This document shows, piece by piece, positions 47,213-64,000 of a DNA stretch of 64,000 nt. The notes under the pieces were generated by a model. The model had not been told where the DNA came from, did not search any database, and was given only the letters and a program-made list of their open reading frames with translations. A program made the translations under genes and the position numbers. The stretch's first letter is position 1, and every line of letters begins with the position of its first letter. The DNA is from Latrodectus hesperus (Eukaryota > Arthropoda > Arachnida > Araneae > Theridiidae): the NCBI GenBank assembly GCA_037975125.1, contig CM075856.1:3866949-3930948 (forward strand). Reading direction: 5' to 3'.

Positions 47213-47639
47213 GTTAGTATATTATTTTTAGGTGTATGCAAATAGCTGTCATGTATTATTACAGTCAACACAATTAAAACATTTCATTTCCCATTAGTAT
47301 ATAAACGTATGATTTTGATTGAAAAGATACATTTTTAATTAGATAATTCAATGAAACTCTTTCATATTATGTGGAGACTTAAATCATATTGATTAAAAAT
47401 TAAAATTTAAGTTTTTAGATACAAGAAATTTATGACTCTGAAAATCTATTTACAACATTTAATTTTTTCATAAAGAAGTCATTTTTGTGTATTAAATTCA
47501 TGCTCATAAAACATAAATTATTTTCTATCCCTTTTACTCTATCTCTCTCTTTCTTGCTACACTTACATATAATTTATATAATAATATGTGTTCAGAATGA
47601 ATAATATTTTCATCTATTTCTTTTACCAGTTACTCACAA

Positions 47640-48171
47640 TTCATGAAGTAGCTGTGTTTTGTCAACATCAAGCCTTATACCGTCAAGCTTCACATGCAAG
47701 TTACAGAAAGATTCTTGATGATCCCAAGCACACACTGCAATGGCGAGAGTGTAAAAAAGGGTATATAAGGACCTATAATAAAGAAGAAAACATGTTCGCA
47801 ACCGATGCTTAGTCAGTCGATTGGATAACTATGACTCAAAAGACGCATGTGAATGATGATGTAGGTAATAGAATCACTTTAAGACAAACCATAAGCAAAC
47901 ATTTGGGACTATATGCTCAGAGGCGTGTCAAATGTTTTACACTCGCGGCAGCTCACTATCTTCAGCAGTTAGCCTGGAGTAAAGAACCTGCCATGTGGAT
48001 CATCAATGTGGGCTTGGGCTATGTTTTCTGACGAGTTGCAGTTTAGCTTGCAATCTGTTTCATGTCGGAAAGTCATATGGAGAACGACCTGTACCTAGTA
48101 ACACCAAGATAACATCATTTATCCCCAACGGTTTTTAGGCGCAAAATTGCTCGATTTGGAAGGTACTATAT
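47640..48171 (+). pseudogene. degraded Tc1-like transposase interrupted by a SINE
   Basis: Plus-strand frames read GLYAQRRVKCFTLAAAHYLQ and AWSKEPAMWIIN, matching the (A/R)RPVKCFxLTAAHRxxRLxWxxEHxxWTxxEW segment before the first catalytic Asp. They continue in shifted frames to IWRTTC-like and LLDLEG, where a truncated SINE interrupts at 48172. Another family from the Tc1 copies A and B. The DDE C-terminus is missing after the SINE. Confidence 0.6.
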
Positions 48172-48236
48172 GTTGCTGTTGTTGTCTTGTTCCAAATAAG
48201 CTGGCAATAAGGGGTGCGCTGCTCCACTTTTCCAAA
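48172..48236 (-). mobile_element. 5'-truncated SINE copy (65 bp) with target duplication
   Basis: On the minus strand it ends AATAGCTTATTT-side to an (AAC)n-like tail; its body shares TGCTCCACTTTTCCAA and AGCTGGCA with the SINE at 9855. GGAAGGTACTATAT (48158-48171) and GGAAGGCACTATAT (48237-48250) are 13/14 identical target duplicates. Only the 3' end was copied, as happens with early-terminated reverse transcription. The hairpin arm near the tail is mutated here. Confidence 0.75.
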
Positions 48237-48250
48237 GGAAGGCACTATAT

Positions 48251-51200
48251 AAATCTCCAGAAAAAATCTGCATGTTCAAACTGGAAGCATGAAAGGCCAT
48301 ATTTATCAAAAAATATAATTTTAATCGAAAAATTAATTTAAGTCAATATCATTACGTGTTTATCAAAGATATTTACTTTTATAACTTAAGTCTTATGAGT
48401 AATGAAATGTTCTGATTAACAAAATCATTTCTTCTACATTTATCAACATGATATGGAATTTTGGGATAACTACAGCTCGTAGATCTATCTAAATTCTTAT
48501 GAAATTTTGACAGCATTATTATCAGTAACTTTTAGATAAAATATTTAAAACAGCTGAATACATATTTTGTTCTTCTATTAAAATATTTATAAAGAAGACA
48601 GACATTTACAATCACAAAATCGCACACCTTGAACATTTTATACACTATAAAAGTATCCAAATATAAGAAATACAGAAATTAACTATTTTTGATTTCATCT
48701 CCGTATTAGTTATAGTGTCTGTATTAATATTATTTTTGTCAAAACTTTCATATCCCTTCTTAACAAAAAGTTATGCACTTTTGCTCTGTTAGAATATTAA
48801 ATATTTTTAATTTGGAAAGGTTTGTAATTTTGTAAGAAATTCAAAAAGTCTAATTCTAGTTACATGTTTATGATTTATTCGAAAATCCTTTATTTATGTT
48901 CTAATCATATATTTCAGTAACAGTTTCATAAATACAAATAGGTGTATATTTGCATAACTTTGAGGCTTCAGACTCTGGAACACAAAAAGTCATGTAATCC
49001 CTTTTATCTTACGTACTCATTATTTATTATTCTTCAAAATATGGGGTTACAAATTAATACATTATCCTAATACGCCAAGTTAAGATATTTTCAATTTTAT
49101 GAACAAACATTTTAAATAACTATTTTTATGTATGTATATTAAAAAATGAATTCTAATTTTATTTCATGTACTTCAACAACAACGTTTTTTCTGTTCTAAA
49201 TACAATTCTTCTTACTCTCTTAAATCTTGGAAACTATATTTTCTATGTTAGGAGAAAATTTATAATTATTAATTTTTATTACTTAACTGATGAATTCAAA
49301 AACATAAACAAAGTAATGTAAGAAAATTGAACAATATAATCCATAATTTTATAAAACATGCTTACAGATTAATTTGAAGTACGCTTTTTTAATTTTCTTT
49401 TACTTATGAACACTATTTTAATTTGTTGGAAATATATTCGAATGAGCTCAATGAGATTATTAATATGACATCCAAATATCATTCATACTTTTTTAAGCAT
49501 TATTTTATGTTTCGATTATTTTTTTTTTATTTTCGAAAGAAAGTAAAGAAAATACCATACAACTTACAAAGGAAGTTTATATAATAATTTTTCTTTATTT
49601 CGATTAATACATACCTCAGGTAATTTTGAAATTAAAAAAATACAGCGATAATACAAATAATAGAAAGCATTTTTCATCTAAAAGAGAAATTTAATTTTAC
49701 ATCAAAACTAAATTAGTTTAAAAATTATATCTGATTCTTAAAAAATACCAAGTTTTACGTTATAGAAAGATAATTTTCTGGTTTTATTATCAATCGAGTA
49801 AAAATTTCATTCAATCAAAAACTTTATATACTTTTTATGACGTTTAAATCATAAGCAAAATGAGTTTTTTTCATACATTTTACTATAGCACTTAATTTAA
49901 GTTGAAGGAATAATTAATTTCTCATTAAATTTTACGTTGGAGAAATTTTATAAAATTGTAACTCATCTAAAATTAAAAGGAACTGGTGTCAGTTAATTCA
50001 ATCAACTACCCCAGCCTTGCATGAAGAAGGTACTATAAACTTTAGATTAAGATTCTTAATCAAAACAGATACCATTTGCATAATATAGAACTACTTAAAA
50101 TAATCCACTGAAACATAAACACCTCTATCTTTCAGATCAAGAAAAATTCAATTTCGAAGCAGAGAATGTCTTTAGATCCAGTCAGTGGTATACAATTTAT
50201 AGTGAAACAAAAATAAGATAAGAGAAATTTTTCTAACAGAAATTTCTGGATTGTTCCTTCTTTACATTTTAAATAAAAGCATTTTGTTACCCTTTACAAA
50301 TACTTTCCATTTATTTTAATGTAAACACATTAAACAGGCAAAGTTAATTTAACGATTTTAAATTAATTGACTAACATTGATTTTGAATGAAATTTTAAAA
50401 TTTGTTTTAGCTTATTTAAATGAATTGAGCAAAATAAATAAATCAATTAATAATTATATTTTAAAAATATTGCAGAATATTTTAATCAATAAAATCAATT
50501 GTTACAATTAATAGGTATATTAATTATATAATGTCCAAAATATAAGTAAAATTGTAAACATTTAATGCCAGTACTTACACAAATATTCCTAAATTGTTTT
50601 CGCATTTGTTTCCAACTTGAAAAATAATTCCAAGAAAGCTTGGTATAGATATAATTTTAAATGATATATACATTCAATATGGTATGCATTTTAAATTAAC
50701 AAAATGACATTAAATATTCAATGAGCTTAAAAGTAAATTTCATAGTATAGCTTAGAAATTGCTGCTGCTTCAAAAATGAAAAACAAAAAAGAATTTCGTA
50801 TCTTTATAGATAAAAACCATATTAGAGTGTATTTTAAATACGTTGGTTACTTTGCTTTGAACAGATGTTTATTTATTGTATGGACGTTTATTGCTGTTTT
50901 TGTTTTTTATTTATTTATTTATTTTTGTCTTTTATACATATTGCATTACCATAAAGGAAATGTTTGTATGTGTCTGTTTCAAACATATAAGCGTTATAAA
51001 ACCACTAATGATTCCTTAAAAGATTATTTTGAGATTGTTAATATTCCAAATTATATATTTTCCATTATAACGCATTCATTTTTTTCTGATTATTCACATA
51101 AATTTGGAAGATTTTATTGTTAAACTTTATCTTCTTATTTAAGGCAGTATTCTTATGAATGATCTTAGTCATTTTTTAAGAAACTACAAATTAATTTTTT

Positions 51201-51889
51201 TAAGAATCTATACTTGCCATTTTTATACGAAACTATAAATTTATAATATTTAACTCTAAAGACATTTTGTAATGTTTCCCGTTTTTATGATAAACGAGAT
51301 TTTCAATTTAGTTTAATAACAAAAACTGTTGTTTTCTTTATTGTATTTAAACTAATTATGTGAATCCCCTTTATCTACATTTTAACACTATTTATTTTAA
51401 TTATTTCCTAAGAATTTTGTCTTTTCTAAGTAAATGAGTACAATGATTTATCTTTTCTGAATGCTCTTTAAATGCTTTCGATTTTTTATGAAATTAATTG
51501 ACAATATTGCTGAAATATGAATTATATCTTTATCTACAAAATTAATTTTTATAAAAGGATGGAATTGAATATAATTAAAACTATATGCAGCAGTTATGAA
51601 TGTAGCAAATATTTCTTATAAATATTTACCACATAAATGTCCAGTTAAAAATAGTTTCTTTATTTCCAATAATATTAACTAATCATTTAAACATAATATT
51701 TTCTAAATTTTTTAAAAAATATTCGACATGAGAATAGCTTAAGATTTACATTTTGTTGTTTTTAAGCACCAACAGCACACTTTTTTTATTTTAGCTTTGA
51801 TTTAATAGTGTAAAAGTCAATGAACAAATGTTACTTAAAAATAATAGTAAAAATTGAGAATAAACCTTCAGGTAAAAGAAATGGTACAT
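48251..51889. other. intron 1 sequence, no gene
   Basis: A/T-rich DNA. The 115-codon open frame at 50776-51123 has hydrophobic stretches but no family resemblance, no splice context and AT-driven composition; considered chance. Confidence 0.55.
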
Positions 51890-52480
51890 GACCAATAGAT
51901 TGTCCTCTGACTGAAGGCAGCTACGGACGCCTCCATTCATGAAGTCAATGAAGTTGTTGATGGAGAGCTGGAGAATTCTATTGTTGATTTTCAGAAGATT
52001 TCCTTAGGGTCTTCGAACAGTTTGTTATGGTGACAGGTGAACAGCAGTTCATATACCTGGAATGTCACCAATATTTTTTGGTTCATGCCTGGAGAACCAT
52101 TTAATTCGTTTCATGCTTCCTTAATGAGGATATCATCACTACAATGAACAGGATGGAGTTTGTTGTTGTTGTCCATAAACATGATGCAACTGCGCAGTAA
52201 AAAATGGCAATGGATTTGATGATCCCCATTCTCTTTCAGTGGAGGCGTGTGACGCATTGACTGGGATCCATGAGTGTGATACATTCCACGTTACTCACTG
52301 GCGTCCAAACTTCTTCCGCTGTTATGGTGTAGATGTAGAAAGGAAGGAGTTAGCTCAGGTGTGATCTCATCGCCGACAATAGCTACAATTTACAAGGCAG
52401 TTAGTGTTAAGCCAATATTTGAAGCCCGTTAACCTTAAGTTACATTACACCTGTGTAGGTGTTAATGTAACACCTGCTAT
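51890..52480. other. GC-richer unidentified block
   Basis: Base composition departs sharply from the surroundings and suggests a decayed mobile element or repeat. It includes a short (TTG)n run near 52158, like the tails of the SINE/LINE copies, and a long hairpin at its right edge. No frame on either strand gave a recognisable protein. Confidence 0.35.
52439..52471. repeat. hairpin, 14-bp arms with one bulge
   Basis: GTTACATTACACCT, loop GTGT, AGGTGTTAATGTAAC. The arms pair except for one extra A. Possibly the end-to-end join of a small inverted-repeat element. Confidence 0.7.
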
Positions 52481-60107
<7,627 letters not shown>

Positions 60108-60113
60108 ACTTAC

Positions 60114-60741
60114 CTTTGATGAAGTCTACGGCTTGCTCAAGTCCATACGTGTCCTTGTCACAGTCATCCAGCACATACGCTCCTAGTTTAATGCCTGGCA
60201 AAAAGTGCTTCTGACTATTCACCCAGTCCATGGTGAAGAGCATGCACTCCAACGCTTGGATGCCTCCTTGTGGCATGATGGGACCACAGATCCTCCGGTC
60301 CTCTCTTTCATGGATCATCATGAGTCCTCCCAAAATTATATCTCCATCTATTTCCGCAGTTCTTTTAACTGGCCAAGTGTAATTGAAATGATTAGTAACT
60401 CTACGTTTTCTAAAATTGCCGAACGGTTTTTTATGAGCCAATGAATGTCTTTTGTCTTTGTAATATTTTTTGTTTTGCTTCCTATTAAATCTGTTATTTC
60501 CATGTTTAAGTCTCATTATGTCTTCTTTATATATATTATGGATGTGATTCCATCTTGTTTCATCAAGATTAAATTTACTCTTTCTTAATTCTACAATTTT
60601 CTCACCGTATTCTAACTTGTTTTGCAATATACTTCGATAAAAAGATATGTTTTCTGTTTTGCAATTGCATTCATCAAAATTTTGGGTAAGTATAAAAAAT
60701 AAAATAATAGAATAAAGAGTGAGAAAAATCGAGAACTCCAT
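60114..60741 (-). CDS. mGluR-like receptor, coding exon 1 (signal peptide, basic extension, start of ligand-binding domain)
   Basis: Encodes residues 1-209 plus the first base of codon 210; the donor reads AAAG|GTAAGT. Residues 1-20 are hydrophobic (FLTLYSIILFFILT) and act as the signal peptide. Residues about 27-128 are Lys/Arg-rich with N-glycosylation sequons at N31 and N120 and a furin-like RKRR at 111-114. Homology to mGluRs begins near IDGDIILGG (131-139). C152 and C194 match the conserved intradomain disulfide of mGluR1 (C67, C109). GGIQALE (159-165) replaces the family's usual YGIQRxE, so the Tyr and Arg that hold the ligand side chain are Gly and Ala. The ATG at 60741 is the first in this frame that gives a signal peptide. 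In mGluR1 about 40 residues precede the equivalent of IDGD; here 130 do. Exon 2 lies 41 kb away. Confidence 0.88.
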
Positions 60742-60775
60742 CGATTTCCAGGAGGTTCAAATGCTGAATAGCCAT
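60674..60775 (-). CDS. candidate upstream ORF overlapping the receptor start
   Basis: An ATG 34 bases upstream of the receptor start opens a 33-codon frame that begins MAIQHLNLLEIDG and ends at a TGA at 60674, inside the signal-peptide region of exon 1 in another frame. Both ATGs have G at +4 and no purine at -3, so neither is clearly favoured. If the mRNA leader includes this ATG, scanning ribosomes would be partly diverted and receptor translation lowered. It is only a candidate: the transcription start is unknown and the peptide has no recognisable homology. Confidence 0.25.
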   Translation of the reverse strand: MAIQHLNLLEIDGVLDFSHSLFYYFIFYTYPKF

Positions 60776-60960
60776 GCGAGTAATGTCAAACTATCGATAT
60801 AAGTTTCGGACCACGTGGGAAGAGACTTTCACCAAACGACGTAATTTCTCGGCGAAGAGAGCAAGTCAACTGGTTCTCGAAGTATATAACATTTCATTGA
60901 ACCGCCTCTGGGTTTAAACGAGCGCCATCTCACGTTCTTCTGCAGAAGTTATGGATGAGA
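60742..60960 (-). promoter_or_regulatory. probable 5' UTR and proximal promoter of the mGluR-like gene
   Basis: This block is clearly GC-richer than its surroundings and lies directly upstream of the start codon. On the gene's strand it holds a TATA-like stretch (GTTATATAC, 60890-60882) and a CACGTG E-box near 60811. An upstream ATG at 60775 lies 34 bases before the main ATG and out of frame with it. The base composition and position suit a promoter plus leader. The transcription start cannot be placed, and a further noncoding 5' exon upstream is possible. Confidence 0.4.
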
Positions 60961-63900
60961 TATTAAGATTTCGTTCAACATTTACTTCAGATGGAAAACA
61001 CCAAACAACTTTATTTTAAAAGTGATGTGGAAATTAATAAAAAAATTTTGTGCATAAAAGAGTTTCTCTTTTTATTAAAACAAACTTGGTACTCTTTGAT
61101 GAAATCAATAAAATTTAGTAGTTTTAGAATTTCTCAACCAAAAGGTTTACTTTAATATTATGTTTATATCTTAACGTGAATTTTTATTTGCAGTAAAACG
61201 TAATAAATATTCAGCAAAATTTGGCAATCGTATATACAAGAGGTAATTGCTTGGTGTTAATACAAACGTTTGGAACATTCTGAACACAATTTATTTTATA
61301 TTAGTATTAAACTATTAATGTTTCTGTTTCAATAAAAATATAATTAATTGTAAACTATAAACAAATATTTCAGATTCCCTTATGTATTAGATATTTTTAT
61401 TGGCATGAATATATTATTTACTAAGAATTACAACTATGTGTAATCGTAAATCAATTTACCTAAACAATCTCACTTATTATAAAATATTTTTCAGTTATAT
61501 TAATATAATCAGTATCTAAAACTATCTAAATATGATCCGCATATTCGTCCTTTAAAACAAATTTAATTTTAGATGTTTTAATTAATAAAACAAACTATTA
61601 ATAGGGAAAATTTTATGATTTAAATAAAAAACTTATTCAATTTTAATAAAGATATCTTTTTATAATTTTACCCAATATCATACCAGATAATAATTTAAAT
61701 GTCCCTCCCTCAAATTTCACATTTTAAAACAAATATTGCAATTAATTCTGTAGAATAGATTTATCCATTTCGATACATTGATTAATGGTTAATAATAACT
61801 ATACATTTTTCCTTTTAGCGTGTTATACATACATAATATATTTTTTTCAACTATCATTAAATTTATTAATATTTAAACTAGTTCTTTTATAGTTGAAAAT
61901 AAGATTTATAAATATTATTGCTCATAAAAATGGGGGGAAAATTTATTTATTCATTAGTTTTATAATATTAAATTTATGAACAAAATTTTACTAAAATATA
62001 TCATATTTCTCCTAGTTCATTTCAAACATTTTTAAAGTTCGTTTTCAGATTATTTGAAGAAACTGAAGTTTTAGTACATCTGATGCATTATTTCAGGATT
62101 AAATTTTTGATAATGAATGAGGAGAAGATAACATAGAAAAATGATTTTGTGGATTATACAAACATATTTATTTAGAACAACTATGAAATAAGTATGAAAG
62201 GCAATAGCGAATAATATGCCATATTAAAAGGCAAAATAGTCATTATTAAAATTTATTAAAGTATCCAAATAAATATATTTTTAATGCCATTTTTCAAACT
62301 AAATGCATCTTAACTTATGTAAATAATTGTGTATTAATACTTCAAATTAAATTTTAAAAATTAAGTGAAAATATGTTGAATCTAATTTATGTTAAATGTT
62401 AGCAAAAAATAAGTTATATACACTTCAGCATTTTAAAATAGTTAAATATCATAAATCTGATCAGTAAAATATAAGAAATTTCTAATTATGTAAGAAACAA
62501 TGAGTCAATTACTTAACCAAAATTTGATCTCTGAAATATTTTTGAAGTTATTAATTTTTAATTTTTAAATAATATAATATTTAATGACAACTGATATTCA
62601 GGGATATTTAATGAGGAAACAATTTCTTCATTAATTAAGGTTTATGAATGTTTATTAAAATATATTAGGAATTTGATTATATTTAAAATGAATATTACAA
62701 ATATAAAAAAGAGATATACAACTCTGTCTATATGTTATTAAAATTTAATTAGTTTAAAAAATATATCATTAACAAAATTAATTGTCTAAATTTCAGAAGC
62801 TACAACTTACGCATTATTTGCATTTAATTTGCTAACTATGTATATGTGATTTTGCTAATTATTTTTCTTAAAATTTGTGGTTTAATTTTATAAATAATTT
62901 CTCTGTCATGTTTTATGTTAGTTTATAAGGTGCACGATATTTTTTTCTCAATTGATATATATTTTTCTTACAAACGATACTTAAACTCATTGCTTAATTT
63001 CTTTCACAACTATACCTAAATATAAATAAAATTTTAAATAATTAATAAAATTTAGTTTTTTATTTAATAAAAAACCAAAATAGGAGTGAAATAATTTACC
63101 TAAAATGAATATTACATTTGTATTCAAATCTGCATGACTGAAATAAATGAAATGTAGTACAGATCGTGCTATTTAGTGAAACTTCAATTGAAAAGCAGTT
63201 TTTAAATTTTGCAAACTTAAATATTATAAATTTTAAATTTTTGATTATATATATATATATATGTGTGTGTGTTTGTGTATGTTTGTGTGTGTGTGTGTAT
63301 TAATCCGTAAGCGCAATCATGGTTTACAGATTTAATAATACTAGAAATACAAAGAAAGAAAAAGCAAATTCAAATTTTATTTATTTTATTTTACTTTTGT
63401 CTATTAATAGCTGGATTAGAAAGATAAACTAATTAAAAACAATACGGACTCACACTAAATCTCTAATGCAAAGAATCAGCAAAATACATTTAATCCATAT
63501 ACTCAGAGATAAACTTCAAGGTTCTCAGTTCAATTTCATTCCTACTAATCCAGGCTGTACAAGGACGATATGTCGTAAGATTATTTGCATTACTTCACGT
63601 ACAGATACTCCAAGTTTTCTCTAACGGGGATTAAGGAATCGACTCAGAGCTATAGTTTGGGTGTCTCCAATAGAGTTGCCAACAGATAGTTTCTTACAGT
63701 AATCAATAACTTGACCATTAAATAACAAGCGTTTTCAAAATGTTTCATTTTTTTACTGTACAATATTTAAATATAGTATCTATAATAAATTGGAATGTAA
63801 TAAAATATAGTATGTTACATATTTTTTAAAAGATATTAGGAAATAAAAATGCTATTTTTTAATAAATATGTAAATTTTTTTTAATTGATTCTTTTTGCAA

Positions 63901-64000
63901 GAAAAATAATGATTAAACTATTATGCTATTTTCAAACAGAATTTAAAAAAATTCTTATACTTTAAGAAAATTACTAAAAGCATATCTATATAAAAAATCT
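60961..64000. other. AT-rich 5' flank, no gene recognised
   Basis: About 3 kb upstream of the receptor gene. It is mostly low-complexity A/T sequence without a convincing open frame or transposase relic. A compound (TA)n(TG)n microsatellite lies at 63246-63300. The stretch 63400-63720 is somewhat less AT-rich but matched no family I could recognise on either strand. Confidence 0.6.
63246..63300. repeat. compound (TA)n(TG)n microsatellite
   Basis: A short TA tract passes into TGTGTG with TTTGTG interruptions, upstream of the receptor gene. Confidence 0.95.

Noticed and set aside
40820..47640. The Tc1 relics on both sides of the BEL element as one transposon split by the insertion
   Set aside because: The left relic already spans N- to C-terminal motifs and its sequence differs from the right one; BEL's GTTAG duplication lies outside both.
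50776..51123. 115-codon frame with hydrophobic stretches
   Set aside because: No domain, no splice or promoter context; Phe/Ile/Tyr/Lys content is what A/T-rich DNA yields, and low-complexity ORFs of this length occur by chance in 64 kb.
60205..60444. 79-codon frame on the plus strand
   Set aside because: It is the antisense shadow of receptor exon 1, whose splice sites and homology are clear on the minus strand.

Overview
The window looks like intronic DNA of an arthropod, most likely a spider or other arachnid. It is very AT-rich, has long perfect (TA)n tracts, and carries Tc1/mariner, piggyBac-like, BEL/Pao and tRNA-derived SINE sequences. The lineage call is inference from the mobile-element mix and receptor type; no marker here fixes a species.

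One host gene explains nearly the whole window: a family C GPCR of the metabotropic glutamate receptor (mGluR) group on the minus strand. Four coding exons can be read (60114-60741, 18862-19016, 5098-5268, 4117-4261). All have GT/AG borders, and the phases join exactly (1, 0, 0, then open in phase 1). Together they encode a signal peptide, an unusually long basic N-terminal extension, and the first part (366 complete codons) of the Venus-flytrap ligand-binding domain. The rest of the gene (remaining lobes, cysteine-rich domain, seven-helix region) lies left of position 1. Intron 1 is about 41.1 kb, intron 2 about 13.6 kb, intron 3 only 836 bp, and intron 4 is cut by the window edge. The residues that bind the amino-acid moiety of the ligand in mGluR1 (S165, T188, D208, Y236) are all present at exact spacing. 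The residue for the distal carboxylate (R78) is Ala. That pattern is known from the insect mGluR-B/XR/mangetout receptors, which do not use glutamate, so this is probably the arachnid counterpart.

The introns hold mobile elements. Intron 4 (1-4116) has an internally deleted Tc1-like element (2132-3204) seated between two (TA)n tracts. Intron 2 (5269-18861) has a 670-bp deleted mariner with intact inverted repeats (5551-6220), a SINE with a perfect 14-bp target duplication (9855-10122), a Tc1-like scrap and two strong hairpins. Intron 1 (19017-60113) has a second copy of the same Tc1 family only 76 bp from the exon 2 acceptor (19093-20422). It also has piggyBac-like and Tc1-like relics, a mariner on the minus strand (30963-32170) and a BEL/Pao LTR retrotransposon (41015-47212). 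That retrotransposon has nearly identical LTRs, a 5-bp target duplication, a broken gag-pol and an inserted LINE 3' end. A second, 5'-truncated SINE lies inside another Tc1 relic just downstream.

The region right of 60741 is the 5' flank of the receptor gene. It has a GC-richer block with a possible TATA-like element and an upstream ATG, then about 3 kb of AT-rich sequence with no recognisable gene. No rRNA, intact tRNA, CRISPR array or bacterial-type operon was seen. No wholly new system is evident. The strongest leads are the altered ligand pocket and basic N-terminus of the receptor, and the shared stem-loop plus (CAA)n tails of the LINE and SINE.
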